From positions 1 to 6,967 of the forward strand of contig CAZMLE010000141.1 in the NCBI GenBank assembly GCA_964567045.1: a stretch of 6,967 bases of DNA. The letters are read 5' to 3'. Positions 1-6,967 of this stretch are shown piece by piece. This DNA is from JAFNGF01 sp964567045. Lineage in GTDB: Bacteria > Planctomycetota > Phycisphaerae > Sedimentisphaerales > Anaerobacaceae. The position numbers and the translations under genes are program-made. The notes under the pieces were generated by a model. It was given only the letters and a program-made list of their open reading frames with translations, ran no database searches and was not told the DNA's origin. Within the stretch, counting starts at the first letter, position 1, and each line of letters begins with the position of its first letter.

Positions 1-219
1 GTGTTTGTGATTCCTCAACGCGCCCTTGTCTGGCGGCAGCAACAACCCGGCGTTTACGTGGTAGATAACGGAAGAACATACTGGCGTAAAATCGTTCTGG
101 GGATAGAAGGGAAAGAGAATGTGGAAGTGGTTAAAGGATTGCAGTCGGACCAGGCCGTTTTAATTCCTGGCTCTAAACTGCCCAGAGATGGGCAAGCGGT
201 AAAGGCAATAACAAAATGA
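1..219 (+). CDS. Efflux periplasmic adaptor (HlyD/RND-type membrane fusion protein), C-terminal fragment cut by window edge
   Basis: This is the last 72 codons of an open frame that enters from outside the window, so the GTG at base 1 is probably an internal Val codon and not the start. The pattern is typical of the membrane-proximal C-terminal domain of adaptors. It has 'VIPQRAL' near the start (these proteins usually carry 'vP..Al'), then 'GVYVVDNGRTYWRKIVLG', then 'VEVVKGLQSDQAVLIPG' and a short basic tail. Adaptors of this type bridge an inner-membrane transporter and a TolC-like outer-membrane channel through the periplasm. The context fits: permease, ATPase and outer-membrane factor genes follow directly. 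Its TGA stop overlaps the permease ATG (ATGA, 216-219), which suggests translational coupling. The fragment cannot tell a MacA-like from a DevB-like adaptor, and the substrate is unknown. Confidence 0.82.
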   Translation: MFVIPQRALVWRQQQPGVYVVDNGRTYWRKIVLGIEGKENVEVVKGLQSDQAVLIPGSKLPRDGQAVKAITK

Positions 220-1427
220 ATCTGGCTACAAAAGATATCAAACACAACTTCGGACGTTTTTCTCTGACTTCGGCAGGCATAGGACTTTTACTGATGATAG
301 TGATGGGAATGGGTGGCATTTACAGAGGCCTGGTTGAAGACGCCACGACGTTAGTTGAGCGCATCGGGGCTGATTTATGGGTGGTTCAAAAGGACACCCG
401 TGGTCCTTTTGCTGAAATCTCCCGCATACCCCGTGATTTGGAAGAGCGTGTTTTGACCGTTCCGGGTGTTGAATCAGCACATGGATTTGTTTCTCATACG
501 GTGCAGCGAGTTTATAAGGGTAAGCCGTTGCGTTTGACCATCCAAGGATTATCGTGGCCGCTTGACAAAGGCCTTTGGCTTCCGATAATAGCAGGAAGAG
601 GATTTGCACAAGCTCATTATGAGTTAGTCGCCGATAAATCATCCAGATTGCAGGTGGGAGATAAACTTGCATTGGGAAAAGAAATCTTCACGGTGAAAGG
701 GCTGACAAAAGGGATGATCTCTCAGGCAGGTGATTCTATGGCGTTTATGACATTGGATGATGCAAAAGCAGTGCAGTTTGACCTTTCGCCGGAATCAATC
801 CGTATTGAGAGAGCGGCCCGTGTAAATCGTTTATTTAATATCGAACTCGGCAAAATCCAGCCGCAAATGAGCGACAGGGCCGGTGGTCCTAATTCAGAGA
901 TACCTGCTTTAGGCACTTCTATGATTAGCGCTGTTTTAGTCAGTGTTAAACCCGGCTGCAATATTGAGGCGGTCGCTGAACAGATTGAGGCATGGCCGGA
1001 TGTCTCGGTCTATACAAAGGACGGCCAAAAACAATTACTGTTGAGAGGTATTGTTGAGCGTGCCAGCAGACAATTGGGTTTGTTTCGAAAGCTGCTGATT
1101 ATAGTTTCGGCCATAATTATGGCCTTGATTCTTTATACGCTTACTCTTGATAAACTGCATGATATCGCAATGTTAAAGCTCATAGGCGCAAAGAATTCGG
1201 TCATACTCGGCCTTATTATGCAGCAGGCGTTATTATTGGGAGGTATCGGTTTTTGTATTGCATATCTTTTAGGTCAATGGATATTTCCGTATTTCCCCCG
1301 GCGAGTAGTATTGATGCGGGCTGATTTATACTCTTTGGCAATAATAGTATTGGTTATTTCAATTTTAGCCAGTTTGTTGGGGATTTGGCGTGCAATGCGT
1401 GCCGACCCCGGTGAGGTGTTGGCATGA
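216..1427 (+). CDS. ABC transporter permease, FtsX/MacB/DevC type
   Basis: A 403-residue inner-membrane protein with the FtsX-like layout. It has one N-terminal membrane segment (about residues 17-36), a large periplasmic domain (about 40-285), then three C-terminal membrane segments (about 292-312, 330-355 and 371-392). The cytoplasmic loop 'LDKLHDIAMLKLIGAKNS' (about 311-328) is the usual coupling region between the second and third segments, and the tail 'WRAMRADPGEVLA' is a standard FtsX-family ending. The periplasmic domain holds 'GADLWVVQKDTRGPFAE' (51-67), which resembles DevC-like exporter permeases. These permeases act by mechanotransmission and usually drive a periplasmic adaptor and an outer-membrane channel. 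The ATG at 216 shares ATGA with the adaptor stop and has AAAGG at 201-205 as a possible ribosome site. Its own stop overlaps the ATPase start. The gene looks intact. The exported substrate cannot be inferred. Confidence 0.9.
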   Translation: MNLATKDIKHNFGRFSLTSAGIGLLLMIVMGMGGIYRGLVEDATTLVERIGADLWVVQKDTRGPFAEISRIPRDLEERVLTVPGVESAHGFVSHTVQRVYKGKPLRLTIQGLSWPLDKGLWLPIIAGRGFAQAHYELVADKSSRLQVGDKLALGKEIFTVKGLTKGMISQAGDSMAFMTLDDAKAVQFDLSPESIRIERAARVNRLFNIELGKIQPQMSDRAGGPNSEIPALGTSMISAVLVSVKPGCNIEAVAEQIEAWPDVSVYTKDGQKQLLLRGIVERASRQLGLFRKLLIIVSAIIMALILYTLTLDKLHDIAMLKLIGAKNSVILGLIMQQALLLGGIGFCIAYLLGQWIFPYFPRRVVLMRADLYSLAIIVLVISILASLLGIWRAMRADPGEVLA

Positions 1428-2128
1428 GCGTATTCAAAGATAACCTCGTTTTGCAAGCCGCGGGACTGACAAAGATATACGGCAGCGGCCATACAGAAGT
1501 TGTTGCGGTACGTGATGTTACAGTTGAGGTCAATAGAAGTGAGATTGTGGCTTTGCTGGGGCCAAGCGGCGCAGGCAAAACAACGCTGCTGACGTTATTG
1601 GGGCTTATTCGCCCTCCCAATACGGGGCGGATTGCTATTGAGGGGACGCTTGTTTTTGACAATCATCGGGCAAAAGTAGATGTCCGCCGCTTTCGGCGAC
1701 AGAAATTAGGTTTTGTCTTTCAAAAGACCAACCTTATTCCTTTCCTTAATGCTGCCGAGAACGTGCGTCTTGCGATGGAGATAGATGACCAGCCAGCGAA
1801 GGTCTCACGGAAACGCGCAATGGAACTTCTGGAATATCTTGGCGTGGCAGAAAGAGCCCAAAACCTGCCAAGCATGCTCTCTGGTGGCGAGCAGCAGAGA
1901 GTGGCAGTAGCGCGGGCTTTGGCTAATCGTCCAAGCTTAATTCTCGCAGATGAGCCGACAGGATCCCTTGACGGTGTTCGCGGCAGGCAGGTGATGGAAC
2001 TGTTCGCCAAAGTTGCTCACGAACAAAATGCGGGCGTTATTGTTGTTACGCATGACCATCGGGCATTGGATGTATTTGACAGAACATTGGAAATGGAAGA
2101 TGGACAATTACGAAAAAGTCACAATTAA
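1424..2128 (+). CDS. ABC transporter ATP-binding protein, LolD/MacB/DevA type
   Basis: A 234-residue cytoplasmic ATPase with every expected motif. Walker A is GPSGAGKTT (46-54), the Q-loop Gln is at 100 in 'GFVFQKTNLIPFLNAAENV', the signature is LSGGEQQRV (152-160), Walker B is LILADEPTG with catalytic Glu177, the D-loop is SLD, and the switch His is at 210 in 'VVTHDHR'. Length and motifs match the small ATPases that pair with FtsX-type permeases (LolD, MacB nucleotide domain, DevA). It would power the permease encoded directly upstream. The ATG overlaps the permease TGA (ATGA, 1424-1427), and GAGG at 1413-1416 gives a good ribosome site 7 nt before the start. The 3' end contains the start of the outer-membrane factor gene in another frame. 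Nothing appears broken. Confidence 0.95.
   Translation: MSVFKDNLVLQAAGLTKIYGSGHTEVVAVRDVTVEVNRSEIVALLGPSGAGKTTLLTLLGLIRPPNTGRIAIEGTLVFDNHRAKVDVRRFRRQKLGFVFQKTNLIPFLNAAENVRLAMEIDDQPAKVSRKRAMELLEYLGVAERAQNLPSMLSGGEQQRVAVARALANRPSLILADEPTGSLDGVRGRQVMELFAKVAHEQNAGVIVVTHDHRALDVFDRTLEMEDGQLRKSHN
2089..2093 (+). promoter_or_regulatory. Likely ribosome binding site that decides the start of the outer-membrane factor gene
   Basis: GGAAA sits 6 nt before the ATG at 2100, within the coding sequence of the ATPase gene. The resulting protein has its lipoprotein cysteine at residue 29, a sensible place. This supports 2100 over earlier in-frame ATGs at 2013, 2028, 2052 and 2070, which lack a better site and give an over-long leader. 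A single short purine run is weak evidence by itself. Confidence 0.45.
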
Positions 2129-3560
2129 AGACAAACTAATTTTAACGGTAACGTTATTTTTTTACGTACTAGCAATGGCGGGATGCACAGTCGGGCCTAA
2201 CTATCATCCAGAGGAAGCAAATGTGCCATTAGCTTGGACGGGTACAACCTCGATAAAAGATTCATCTGCTTATGCAGACCTTGTTCACTGGTGGACAGAT
2301 TTTAATGATCCAAATCTTACTTCTTTGGTGGAAAGGGCAGTAAATACGAATTTGGATTTACTTGGGGCTCAGGCACGAATTCGGCAAGCCAGGGCAGCCA
2401 GAGGTATTGCAGCGGGAGGTTTGTGGCCGACAGTTGATGCGAGAGGCTCTTATACACGGGGCCGAATCCCGGTTTTGGGTAATCCCGATGCCCCAACACG
2501 AAACTTATTTCAGACAGGTTTAGATGCCGCATGGGAATTGGATGTATTTGGCGGCGTTAGACGCAGTGTTGAAGCGGCTGATGCGGATGTCCAGTTCGCC
2601 GTTGAAGACCATCGAGATGTTCTGGTAACGCTTGTTTCAGAGGTTGCGCTCAATTATATTGAACTTCGCGGATTTCAGCAGGAAATCGTCATTGCCCGAA
2701 ACAATCTTGTGGCACAACAAAAAACCGCAGAGCTAACCCGTAAACGATTTCAAGGCGGGCTTGTGGGTACCTTAGATGTCGCTAATGCCGATGCGCAAGT
2801 AGCGACCACAGCTTCAAAAATACCACAATTAGAGGCGGCAGCTCAACAAGTGATTTATAATTTGAGTGTGCTGCTTGGTTTGAAGCCGACGGCTCTGCTG
2901 AAGGAATTATCCTCAACAAATTCGATTCCTGTAATGCTGCCGGAAGTGCCAATCGGTATTCCGTCCGCGTTGCTTCGACGCCGGCCTGATATCAGGCGTG
3001 CCGAAGCCAGGATACACGGCGCCACTGCCCGTATAGGTGTAGCGACAGCCGACTTGTTTCCGAAATTCACTCTGACAGGGTCAGTAGACTTTCAAAATGA
3101 CCAGCTACACGGGCTTATCAACTGGAAAGATCGCTTTTGGACCGTTGGGCCTGCTGTAGACTGGCAGATATTCAGCGCAGGCCGTGTTCGTTCCAACATT
3201 GAGCTTCAAAAGGCCCTCCAGCAGGAATCGGTGCTTGCGTATCAAAAGACCGTGCTCACGGCTCTTCAGGATGTCGAAAATGCTTTGGCGGCATACGCCA
3301 AGGAGCATGAGCGTCACAAGACATTGGTCGATGCAGTGGCCTACAATCGCAAAGCTGTTGACAGTGCTACACAGCTTTATACGCAGGGTCTGACCGACTT
3401 TTTGAACGTGCTAGTTGCACAGCGATCCTTGTACTCTTCAGAAGATGCCTTGGTGCAAAGCACCTATAACTTGTCGACCATTTTAGTCGCCCTTTACAAG
3501 GCCCTCGGCGGAGGCTGGGACAGCAGAAACAGCTGGGTTGGTGCGATTTCACCTGTGTAA
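2100..3560 (+). CDS. Outer-membrane efflux factor, NodT family (TolC-like lipoprotein)
   Basis: An outer-membrane channel subunit that would trimerise and form the exit duct for the upstream adaptor-permease-ATPase. From the ATG at 2100 it has 486 residues, normal for NodT proteins. The start of the mature protein is typical: a hydrophobic stretch (about 13-27), then Cys29 in 'AMAGC' followed by 'TVGPNYHPEEANVPLAW'. This marks a lipoprotein signal peptide, although Met stands where Leu is usual in the lipobox. Family landmarks follow: 'WWTDFNDPNLTSLVERA' (64-80), 'AWELDVFGGVRR' (144-155), 'LLRRRPDIRRAEARI' (291-305), 'DWQIFSAGRVR' (354-364) and 'LYKALGGGW' near the end. The frame is open back to 2013, but starting there would put about 29 extra residues before the signal peptide. 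GGAAA at 2089-2093 lies 6 nt before the chosen ATG. The gene begins inside the ATPase gene with a 29-nt overlap. Confidence 0.92.
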   Translation: MDNYEKVTIKDKLILTVTLFFYVLAMAGCTVGPNYHPEEANVPLAWTGTTSIKDSSAYADLVHWWTDFNDPNLTSLVERAVNTNLDLLGAQARIRQARAARGIAAGGLWPTVDARGSYTRGRIPVLGNPDAPTRNLFQTGLDAAWELDVFGGVRRSVEAADADVQFAVEDHRDVLVTLVSEVALNYIELRGFQQEIVIARNNLVAQQKTAELTRKRFQGGLVGTLDVANADAQVATTASKIPQLEAAAQQVIYNLSVLLGLKPTALLKELSSTNSIPVMLPEVPIGIPSALLRRRPDIRRAEARIHGATARIGVATADLFPKFTLTGSVDFQNDQLHGLINWKDRFWTVGPAVDWQIFSAGRVRSNIELQKALQQESVLAYQKTVLTALQDVENALAAYAKEHERHKTLVDAVAYNRKAVDSATQLYTQGLTDFLNVLVAQRSLYSSEDALVQSTYNLSTILVALYKALGGGWDSRNSWVGAISPV

Positions 3561-3593
3561 ACAGAACCTTTCTCTGACTGTCATTTATTGTCC

Positions 3594-3620
3594 TTGACAA
3601 CAACAGAAGGATCAGATAAC
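3594..3620 (+). promoter_or_regulatory. Possible sigma70-type promoter for tRNA-Phe
   Basis: The 123-bp gap between the efflux operon and the tRNA holds a perfect TTGACA (3594-3599), with GATAAC (3615-3620, four of six matches to TATAAT) after a short 15-nt spacer. Transcription would begin near 3627 and leave a leader of roughly 57 nt before the mature tRNA. This is inferred from consensus only. The spacer is shorter than the preferred 17 nt, and the tRNA could instead be read from the efflux operon, since no clear terminator follows that operon. Confidence 0.3.
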
Positions 3621-3683
3621 CTTGCAATACGGTGAATGGTGGCTTAGCTGGGTACTGTAAGCTCTTGCGTCAAAGGGCTGTCC

Positions 3684-4173
<490 letters not shown>

Positions 4174-4938
4174 TTATAGATTTACCGGAATACCACGATG
4201 AGCAAGGTATTGTTTCATTTGTTTCAACGTGTAATTTCCGAAGTGTGTGATTGAAGCCATAAGCACTGCATCTGCCCCTCCATAGACGATCGCTTCATAA
4301 AGGTGTTCAAGTCTTCCCGCCCCGCCGGATGCGATCACAGGAATATTGACTGCGCTGGTAACGGCTCTGGTCAGTTCAATATCATAACCTGCTTTAGTCC
4401 CATCGGTATCCATAGACGTTAGCAATATTTCCCCTGCGCCTAACTTTTCGGCTTTGACCGCCCAATCAAGGACGTCAATATCAGTCGGTTCTGAGCCGGC
4501 CTTTACGCAGACCCGCCATCTGTCTGGCTGTTCCCTCGACCGGCGGGCGTCAATGGCAAGAACGATGCATTGATTTCCAAAACGCTGAGCAGCTTCTGTA
4601 ATCAGATTAGGGTTTTGAACGGCAGCAGTATTTATTGAGACTTTTTCGGCCCCGCTCCTAAGGAGCGTGTCGATTTGGTCAGCCGTTTGTATGCCCCCGC
4701 CTACCGTGAATGGAATAAACACATTTTCCGCAACCTTTTCAACGAGTTCGACAATCGTTTTTCGAAAGCGAATGGTGGCAGTAATATCCAAAAATACCAA
4801 CTCATCAGCGCCGGCGTCACTGTATCTTGTACTGAGCTCCACCGGGTCGCCTGCGTCGCGAAGATTCAGGAACTTGACACCTTTGACCACCCTGTTATCT
4901 TTTACGTCAAGACAGGGAATAATTCTCTTCGTCAGCAT
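4174..4938 (-). CDS. hisF: Imidazole glycerol phosphate synthase, cyclase subunit HisF
   Basis: A 254-residue (beta/alpha)8 barrel of normal length. HisF uses ammonia delivered by HisH to convert PRFAR into imidazole glycerol phosphate and AICAR, the fifth step of histidine synthesis, which also feeds purine synthesis. Both catalytic aspartates are present: Asp11 in 'IPCLDVK' and Asp130 in 'VLAIDARR'. Phosphate-binding segments are clear: 'FTVGGGIQ' (77-84), 'LLTSMDTDGTKAGYD' (172-186) and 'VIASGGAG' (201-208). The C-terminus 'YLAHRGIPVNL' is natural, followed by tandem stops TAA TAG. The ATG overlaps the hisH stop (ATGCTGA, 4932-4938), and GAAAGG lies about 11 nt upstream of it, inside hisH. 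It is the last intact gene of its operon. The degraded integrase starts immediately after its stop, so an old deletion end lies very close to it. No convincing terminator follows. Confidence 0.97.
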   Translation of the reverse strand: MLTKRIIPCLDVKDNRVVKGVKFLNLRDAGDPVELSTRYSDAGADELVFLDITATIRFRKTIVELVEKVAENVFIPFTVGGGIQTADQIDTLLRSGAEKVSINTAAVQNPNLITEAAQRFGNQCIVLAIDARRSREQPDRWRVCVKAGSEPTDIDVLDWAVKAEKLGAGEILLTSMDTDGTKAGYDIELTRAVTSAVNIPVIASGGAGRLEHLYEAIVYGGADAVLMASITHFGNYTLKQMKQYLAHRGIPVNL

Positions 4939-5549
4939 TTAAGAGTTAACCTTTCACAGATCTGTGCGAAGTTCCTCAGGACTTTCAAGCCCGCTTGCCC
5001 GCTTTTCTCAGGATGAAACTGCGTGCCATATATGTTTGCTTTTTGCACGGAGGCAGGCAAGTCAAAACCATAGTTTGTATAGGCGATCTTCACATCACTA
5101 TCGGTGATATCGGCATAGTAAGAATGCGCGAAGTAGAAATTTTTCTCCTTTTCTAAACCAGCCAACAAATCCATGTCTTCGGGAACCTTGACCGAATTCC
5201 ATCCCATATGCGGAACCACTTTTCCTGCTGGGATTGGGACAACATTGCCATGAATCAGTCCAAGACCTCTATGTTCGCCGTGCTCGGTACTTGTCTCGAA
5301 GAGCATCTGGTAGCCGACACAGATACCCAGCACCGGTTTGCCGGTAGAAGCAACCTTTTTTATCAGGTCAGCCAAGGGACCTAAAGCGCTGACAGCATAA
5401 CCGAATGCTGCAACGCCGGGCAGCACAAGTCCGGCAGCACTTTCGATCGCCTCAGGATTGCTGCTCAGTTCCACGTCGCAGCGGATATGGCGAAATGCGT
5501 TGCACACGCTCCTGACGTTTCCGACGTTATAATCGATAACAACTATCAT
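4932..5549 (-). CDS. hisH: Imidazole glycerol phosphate synthase, glutamine amidotransferase subunit HisH
   Basis: A 205-residue class I glutaminase that splits glutamine and channels ammonia into the HisF barrel. The triad is complete: nucleophile Cys77 in 'GICVGYQMLFE', and His179 and Glu181 in 'GTQFHPEKSG'. Other HisH hallmarks are 'IDYNVGNVRSV' at the N-terminus, 'VPHMGWNSVK' (112-121) and 'FYFAHSYYA' (138-146). Some usually fixed positions vary: the oxyanion-strand motif reads PGVAAF (44-49) where PGVGAF or PGVGHF is common, and GICVGYQ replaces the more usual GICLGMQ. The 21-nt gap after carA has no clear Shine-Dalgarno sequence; the ATG is preceded by a run of T, so translation may depend on coupling from carA. 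It overlaps hisF by 7 nt, consistent with making the two subunits in equal amounts. Confidence 0.97.
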   Translation of the reverse strand: MIVVIDYNVGNVRSVCNAFRHIRCDVELSSNPEAIESAAGLVLPGVAAFGYAVSALGPLADLIKKVASTGKPVLGICVGYQMLFETSTEHGEHRGLGLIHGNVVPIPAGKVVPHMGWNSVKVPEDMDLLAGLEKEKNFYFAHSYYADITDSDVKIAYTNYGFDLPASVQKANIYGTQFHPEKSGQAGLKVLRNFAQICERLTLKC

Positions 5550-5570
5550 AAAAAAGCGTTTTGTTGAACC

Positions 5571-6701
5571 TCATTTCACTTTGCCTCGGTGCTCGTCCAT
5601 TAATCTCGCAAAGGTTCCGAATAGATAATTCGAATCGTGAGGGCCTGGCGACGCCTCTGGATGATACTGGACCGAAAAAGCAGGCAGCTTCCTGCACCGA
5701 ATTCCTTCAAGCGTACTATCATTGAGGTTTATATGTGTTAGCTCAACCTCGCTTTCATCTACCGAATCGATGTCGACACAGAAGCCGTGATTCTGGCAGG
5801 TTATCTCAATCTTTCCTGTTCCGAGATTTTTGACTGGATGATTTGCACCCCTGTGCCCGAATTTTAGTTTGTATGTCTTTGCCCCAAGCGAAAGAGCCAG
5901 AATCTGATGCCCAAGGCAAATTCCGAATATCGGCACTGGGCCGAGCAGTTCTTTGACAGTTTCAATCGCATATTTCACGGCAGCCGGGTCCCCGGGGCCA
6001 TTGCTCAAAAATACCCCATCCGGCTTTCTTGCCAGAACCTCTCTGGCCGCTGTATCTGCAGGCACAACATGAACATCACAGCCGTGTGAGCAAAGAAGTC
6101 GCAGAATATTCTGCTTAATGCCATAATCAAAAGCCACAACGTTATATTGTTTTTCGTATGTCACTTGCTCTTTCGTGAGCACATTAATTGCGCGCTTATT
6201 CCATCTGTAGGGTTTTTTGACGGTCACATCCTTTACTATGTCCCGGCCTACAAGACCAGGATATTCCTGGAGTTTCTTTTTGAGATTCACAATGCTAGAT
6301 TGAGTCGAAGAAATAATACCCCTCATCGCCCCCTGGGTCCTGATGTGTTTCACAAGCTTTCTTGTGTCAATGCCTTCGAGGCCGACGACATGATTCTGCT
6401 TTAGGTAGTTGCTTAATGGCTCGGTGTTTCGCCAGTTGCTCGGATAATTACAGTTTTCCTTGACAATAAAACCACTCGCAAAAACCTTTCTCGATTCCCA
6501 ATCGACACTGTTGGTCCCGACATTGCCAATCAGCGGATATGTCATCGTAATTATCTGCTCATTGTACGATGGGTCGGTTAATATCTCCTGATAGCCGGCC
6601 ATACTCGTATTGAACACGACCTCACCACACTTTTGCCCGCTGGCCCCAAACGACCTTCCTTCAAAAACCGTTCCGTCTTCGAGTAGTAGAATTGCCTTCA
6701 C
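5571..6701 (-). CDS. carA: Carbamoyl-phosphate synthase, small (glutaminase) subunit CarA
   Basis: A 376-residue subunit of normal length. It hydrolyses glutamine and passes ammonia to CarB, which makes carbamoyl phosphate for arginine and pyrimidine synthesis. The N-terminal CarA-specific domain shows 'LLLEDGTVFEGRSFGA' (5-20), 'GEVVFNTSMAGYQEILTDPS' (26-45) and 'EGIDTRKLVKHIR' (109-121). The C-terminal class I glutaminase domain (from about 187) has 'FLSNGPGDP' (231-239), nucleophile Cys262 in 'GICLGHQ', and His347 and Glu349 in 'QYHPEASPGPHD'. The start is GTG at 6699-6701, chosen because 'KAILLLEDGTVFEG' is the standard beginning and AGGA lies 9 nt upstream, inside carB. Only 3 nt separate it from the carB stop, giving TGA TAA GTG. 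The carB-carA order is the reverse of the common carAB arrangement. Confidence 0.97.
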   Translation of the reverse strand: MKAILLLEDGTVFEGRSFGASGQKCGEVVFNTSMAGYQEILTDPSYNEQIITMTYPLIGNVGTNSVDWESRKVFASGFIVKENCNYPSNWRNTEPLSNYLKQNHVVGLEGIDTRKLVKHIRTQGAMRGIISSTQSSIVNLKKKLQEYPGLVGRDIVKDVTVKKPYRWNKRAINVLTKEQVTYEKQYNVVAFDYGIKQNILRLLCSHGCDVHVVPADTAAREVLARKPDGVFLSNGPGDPAAVKYAIETVKELLGPVPIFGICLGHQILALSLGAKTYKLKFGHRGANHPVKNLGTGKIEITCQNHGFCVDIDSVDESEVELTHINLNDSTLEGIRCRKLPAFSVQYHPEASPGPHDSNYLFGTFARLMDEHRGKVK

Positions 6702-6704
6702 TTA

Positions 6705-6967
6705 TCAGTTTCCTTTCTGCCGATAGTACAACTGAATAGGTTTGACATCGACCTTCCTTTCCTTCAGCGCCGCAACGGCCTTTACCACCGCTGCAGCACC
6801 CCTTATTGTCGTTACATAAGGAATCTGTTTATCCAGGGCGGTCCTTCTTATTGAAAACGAATCTGTTATCGACTGCCTGCCGATGGTAGTATTTATGACC
6901 AGGTCAATCTTACCGTTTATTATGTAATCGACTATGTGTGGCCGACCCTCCGGAATTTTCAGCACAA
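6705..6967 (-). CDS. carB: Carbamoyl-phosphate synthase, large subunit CarB, C-terminal end (cut by window edge)
   Basis: The last roughly 87 residues of CarB; the rest of this gene of over 1,000 codons lies beyond the right edge. The fragment is the end of the MGS-like allosteric domain, where nucleotides and ornithine regulators act in well-studied homologues. It shows 'KIPEGRPHIVDYI' (CarB proteins commonly have 'K..EGRPhivD'), 'IDLVINTTIGRQSITDSFSI' with the INTT-GR phosphate-binding pattern, and 'IPYVTTIRGAAAVVKAVAAL'. The frame is open to the edge, so an apparent GTG near the edge is an internal codon. Its TGA is followed at once by TAA and then the carA GTG, giving tight coupling. This end suffices for the family call but says nothing about the catalytic halves. 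Confidence 0.93.
   Translation of the reverse strand, partial: VLKIPEGRPHIVDYIINGKIDLVINTTIGRQSITDSFSIRRTALDKQIPYVTTIRGAAAVVKAVAALKERKVDVKPIQLYYRQKGN

Noticed and set aside
238..672. - strand open frame of 144 codons opposite the permease gene
   Set aside because: It is antisense to a well-supported FtsX-family permease, shows no domain and has no independent start signal.
2013..2099. Upstream extension of the outer-membrane factor to an ATG at 2013
   Set aside because: It would lie wholly within the conserved ATPase end and put 29 extra non-signal residues ahead of the lipoprotein signal peptide. The ATG at 2100 gives a normal length and has a nearby purine-rich site.
3588..3600. Small inverted repeat TTGTC-CTT-GACAA after the efflux operon as a terminator
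   Set aside because: The stem is only 5 bp, is AT-rich and has no following T run. It overlaps the possible -35 element, so it is better left uncalled.
4667..5016. + strand open frames opposite hisF and the end of hisH
   Set aside because: They are antisense shadows of highly conserved enzymes with complete catalytic motifs, and have no recognisable features of their own.

Overview
This is a bacterial chromosomal window of about 50% GC. It holds two operons that converge on a tRNA gene. The organism cannot be fixed from the sequence. The style of the permease, HisF and integrase proteins, and the carB-carA order, recall Planctomycetota and related phyla, but this is a low-confidence inference from remembered family resemblance.

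Left block (1-3560, + strand): the distal end of a tripartite ABC efflux operon. In order it has the C-terminal tail of a periplasmic adaptor (cut by the window edge), an FtsX/MacB/DevC-type permease, its LolD/DevA-type ATPase, and a NodT-family outer-membrane factor lipoprotein. The genes are packed with 4-nt ATGA overlaps, and the last gene starts about 29 nt inside the ATPase gene. Together they would form an inner membrane-periplasm-outer membrane export machine, so the cell is diderm. The substrate is unknown.

Middle block (3561-4173): a 123-bp spacer with a possible promoter, an intact tRNA-Phe(GAA) on the + strand, and on the - strand the C-terminal remnant of a tRNA-targeting tyrosine recombinase. 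The remnant's last 19 codons are the antisense of the tRNA itself. It has lost its N-terminal half where it abuts hisF, and its catalytic tyrosine position reads Cys. It looks like the scar of a mobile element that once sat in tRNA-Phe and was later deleted.

Right block (4174-6967, - strand): a biosynthetic operon read carB (C-terminal end only), carA, hisH, hisF. CarA and CarB make carbamoyl phosphate for arginine and pyrimidines. HisH and HisF form imidazole glycerol phosphate synthase, which makes histidine precursor and AICAR. CarA and HisH are both class I glutamine amidotransferase subunits placed next to each other. Catalytic residues are intact in all complete enzymes.

No complete novel system was found. 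The most interesting region is the tRNA-Phe/integrase-scar/hisF junction.
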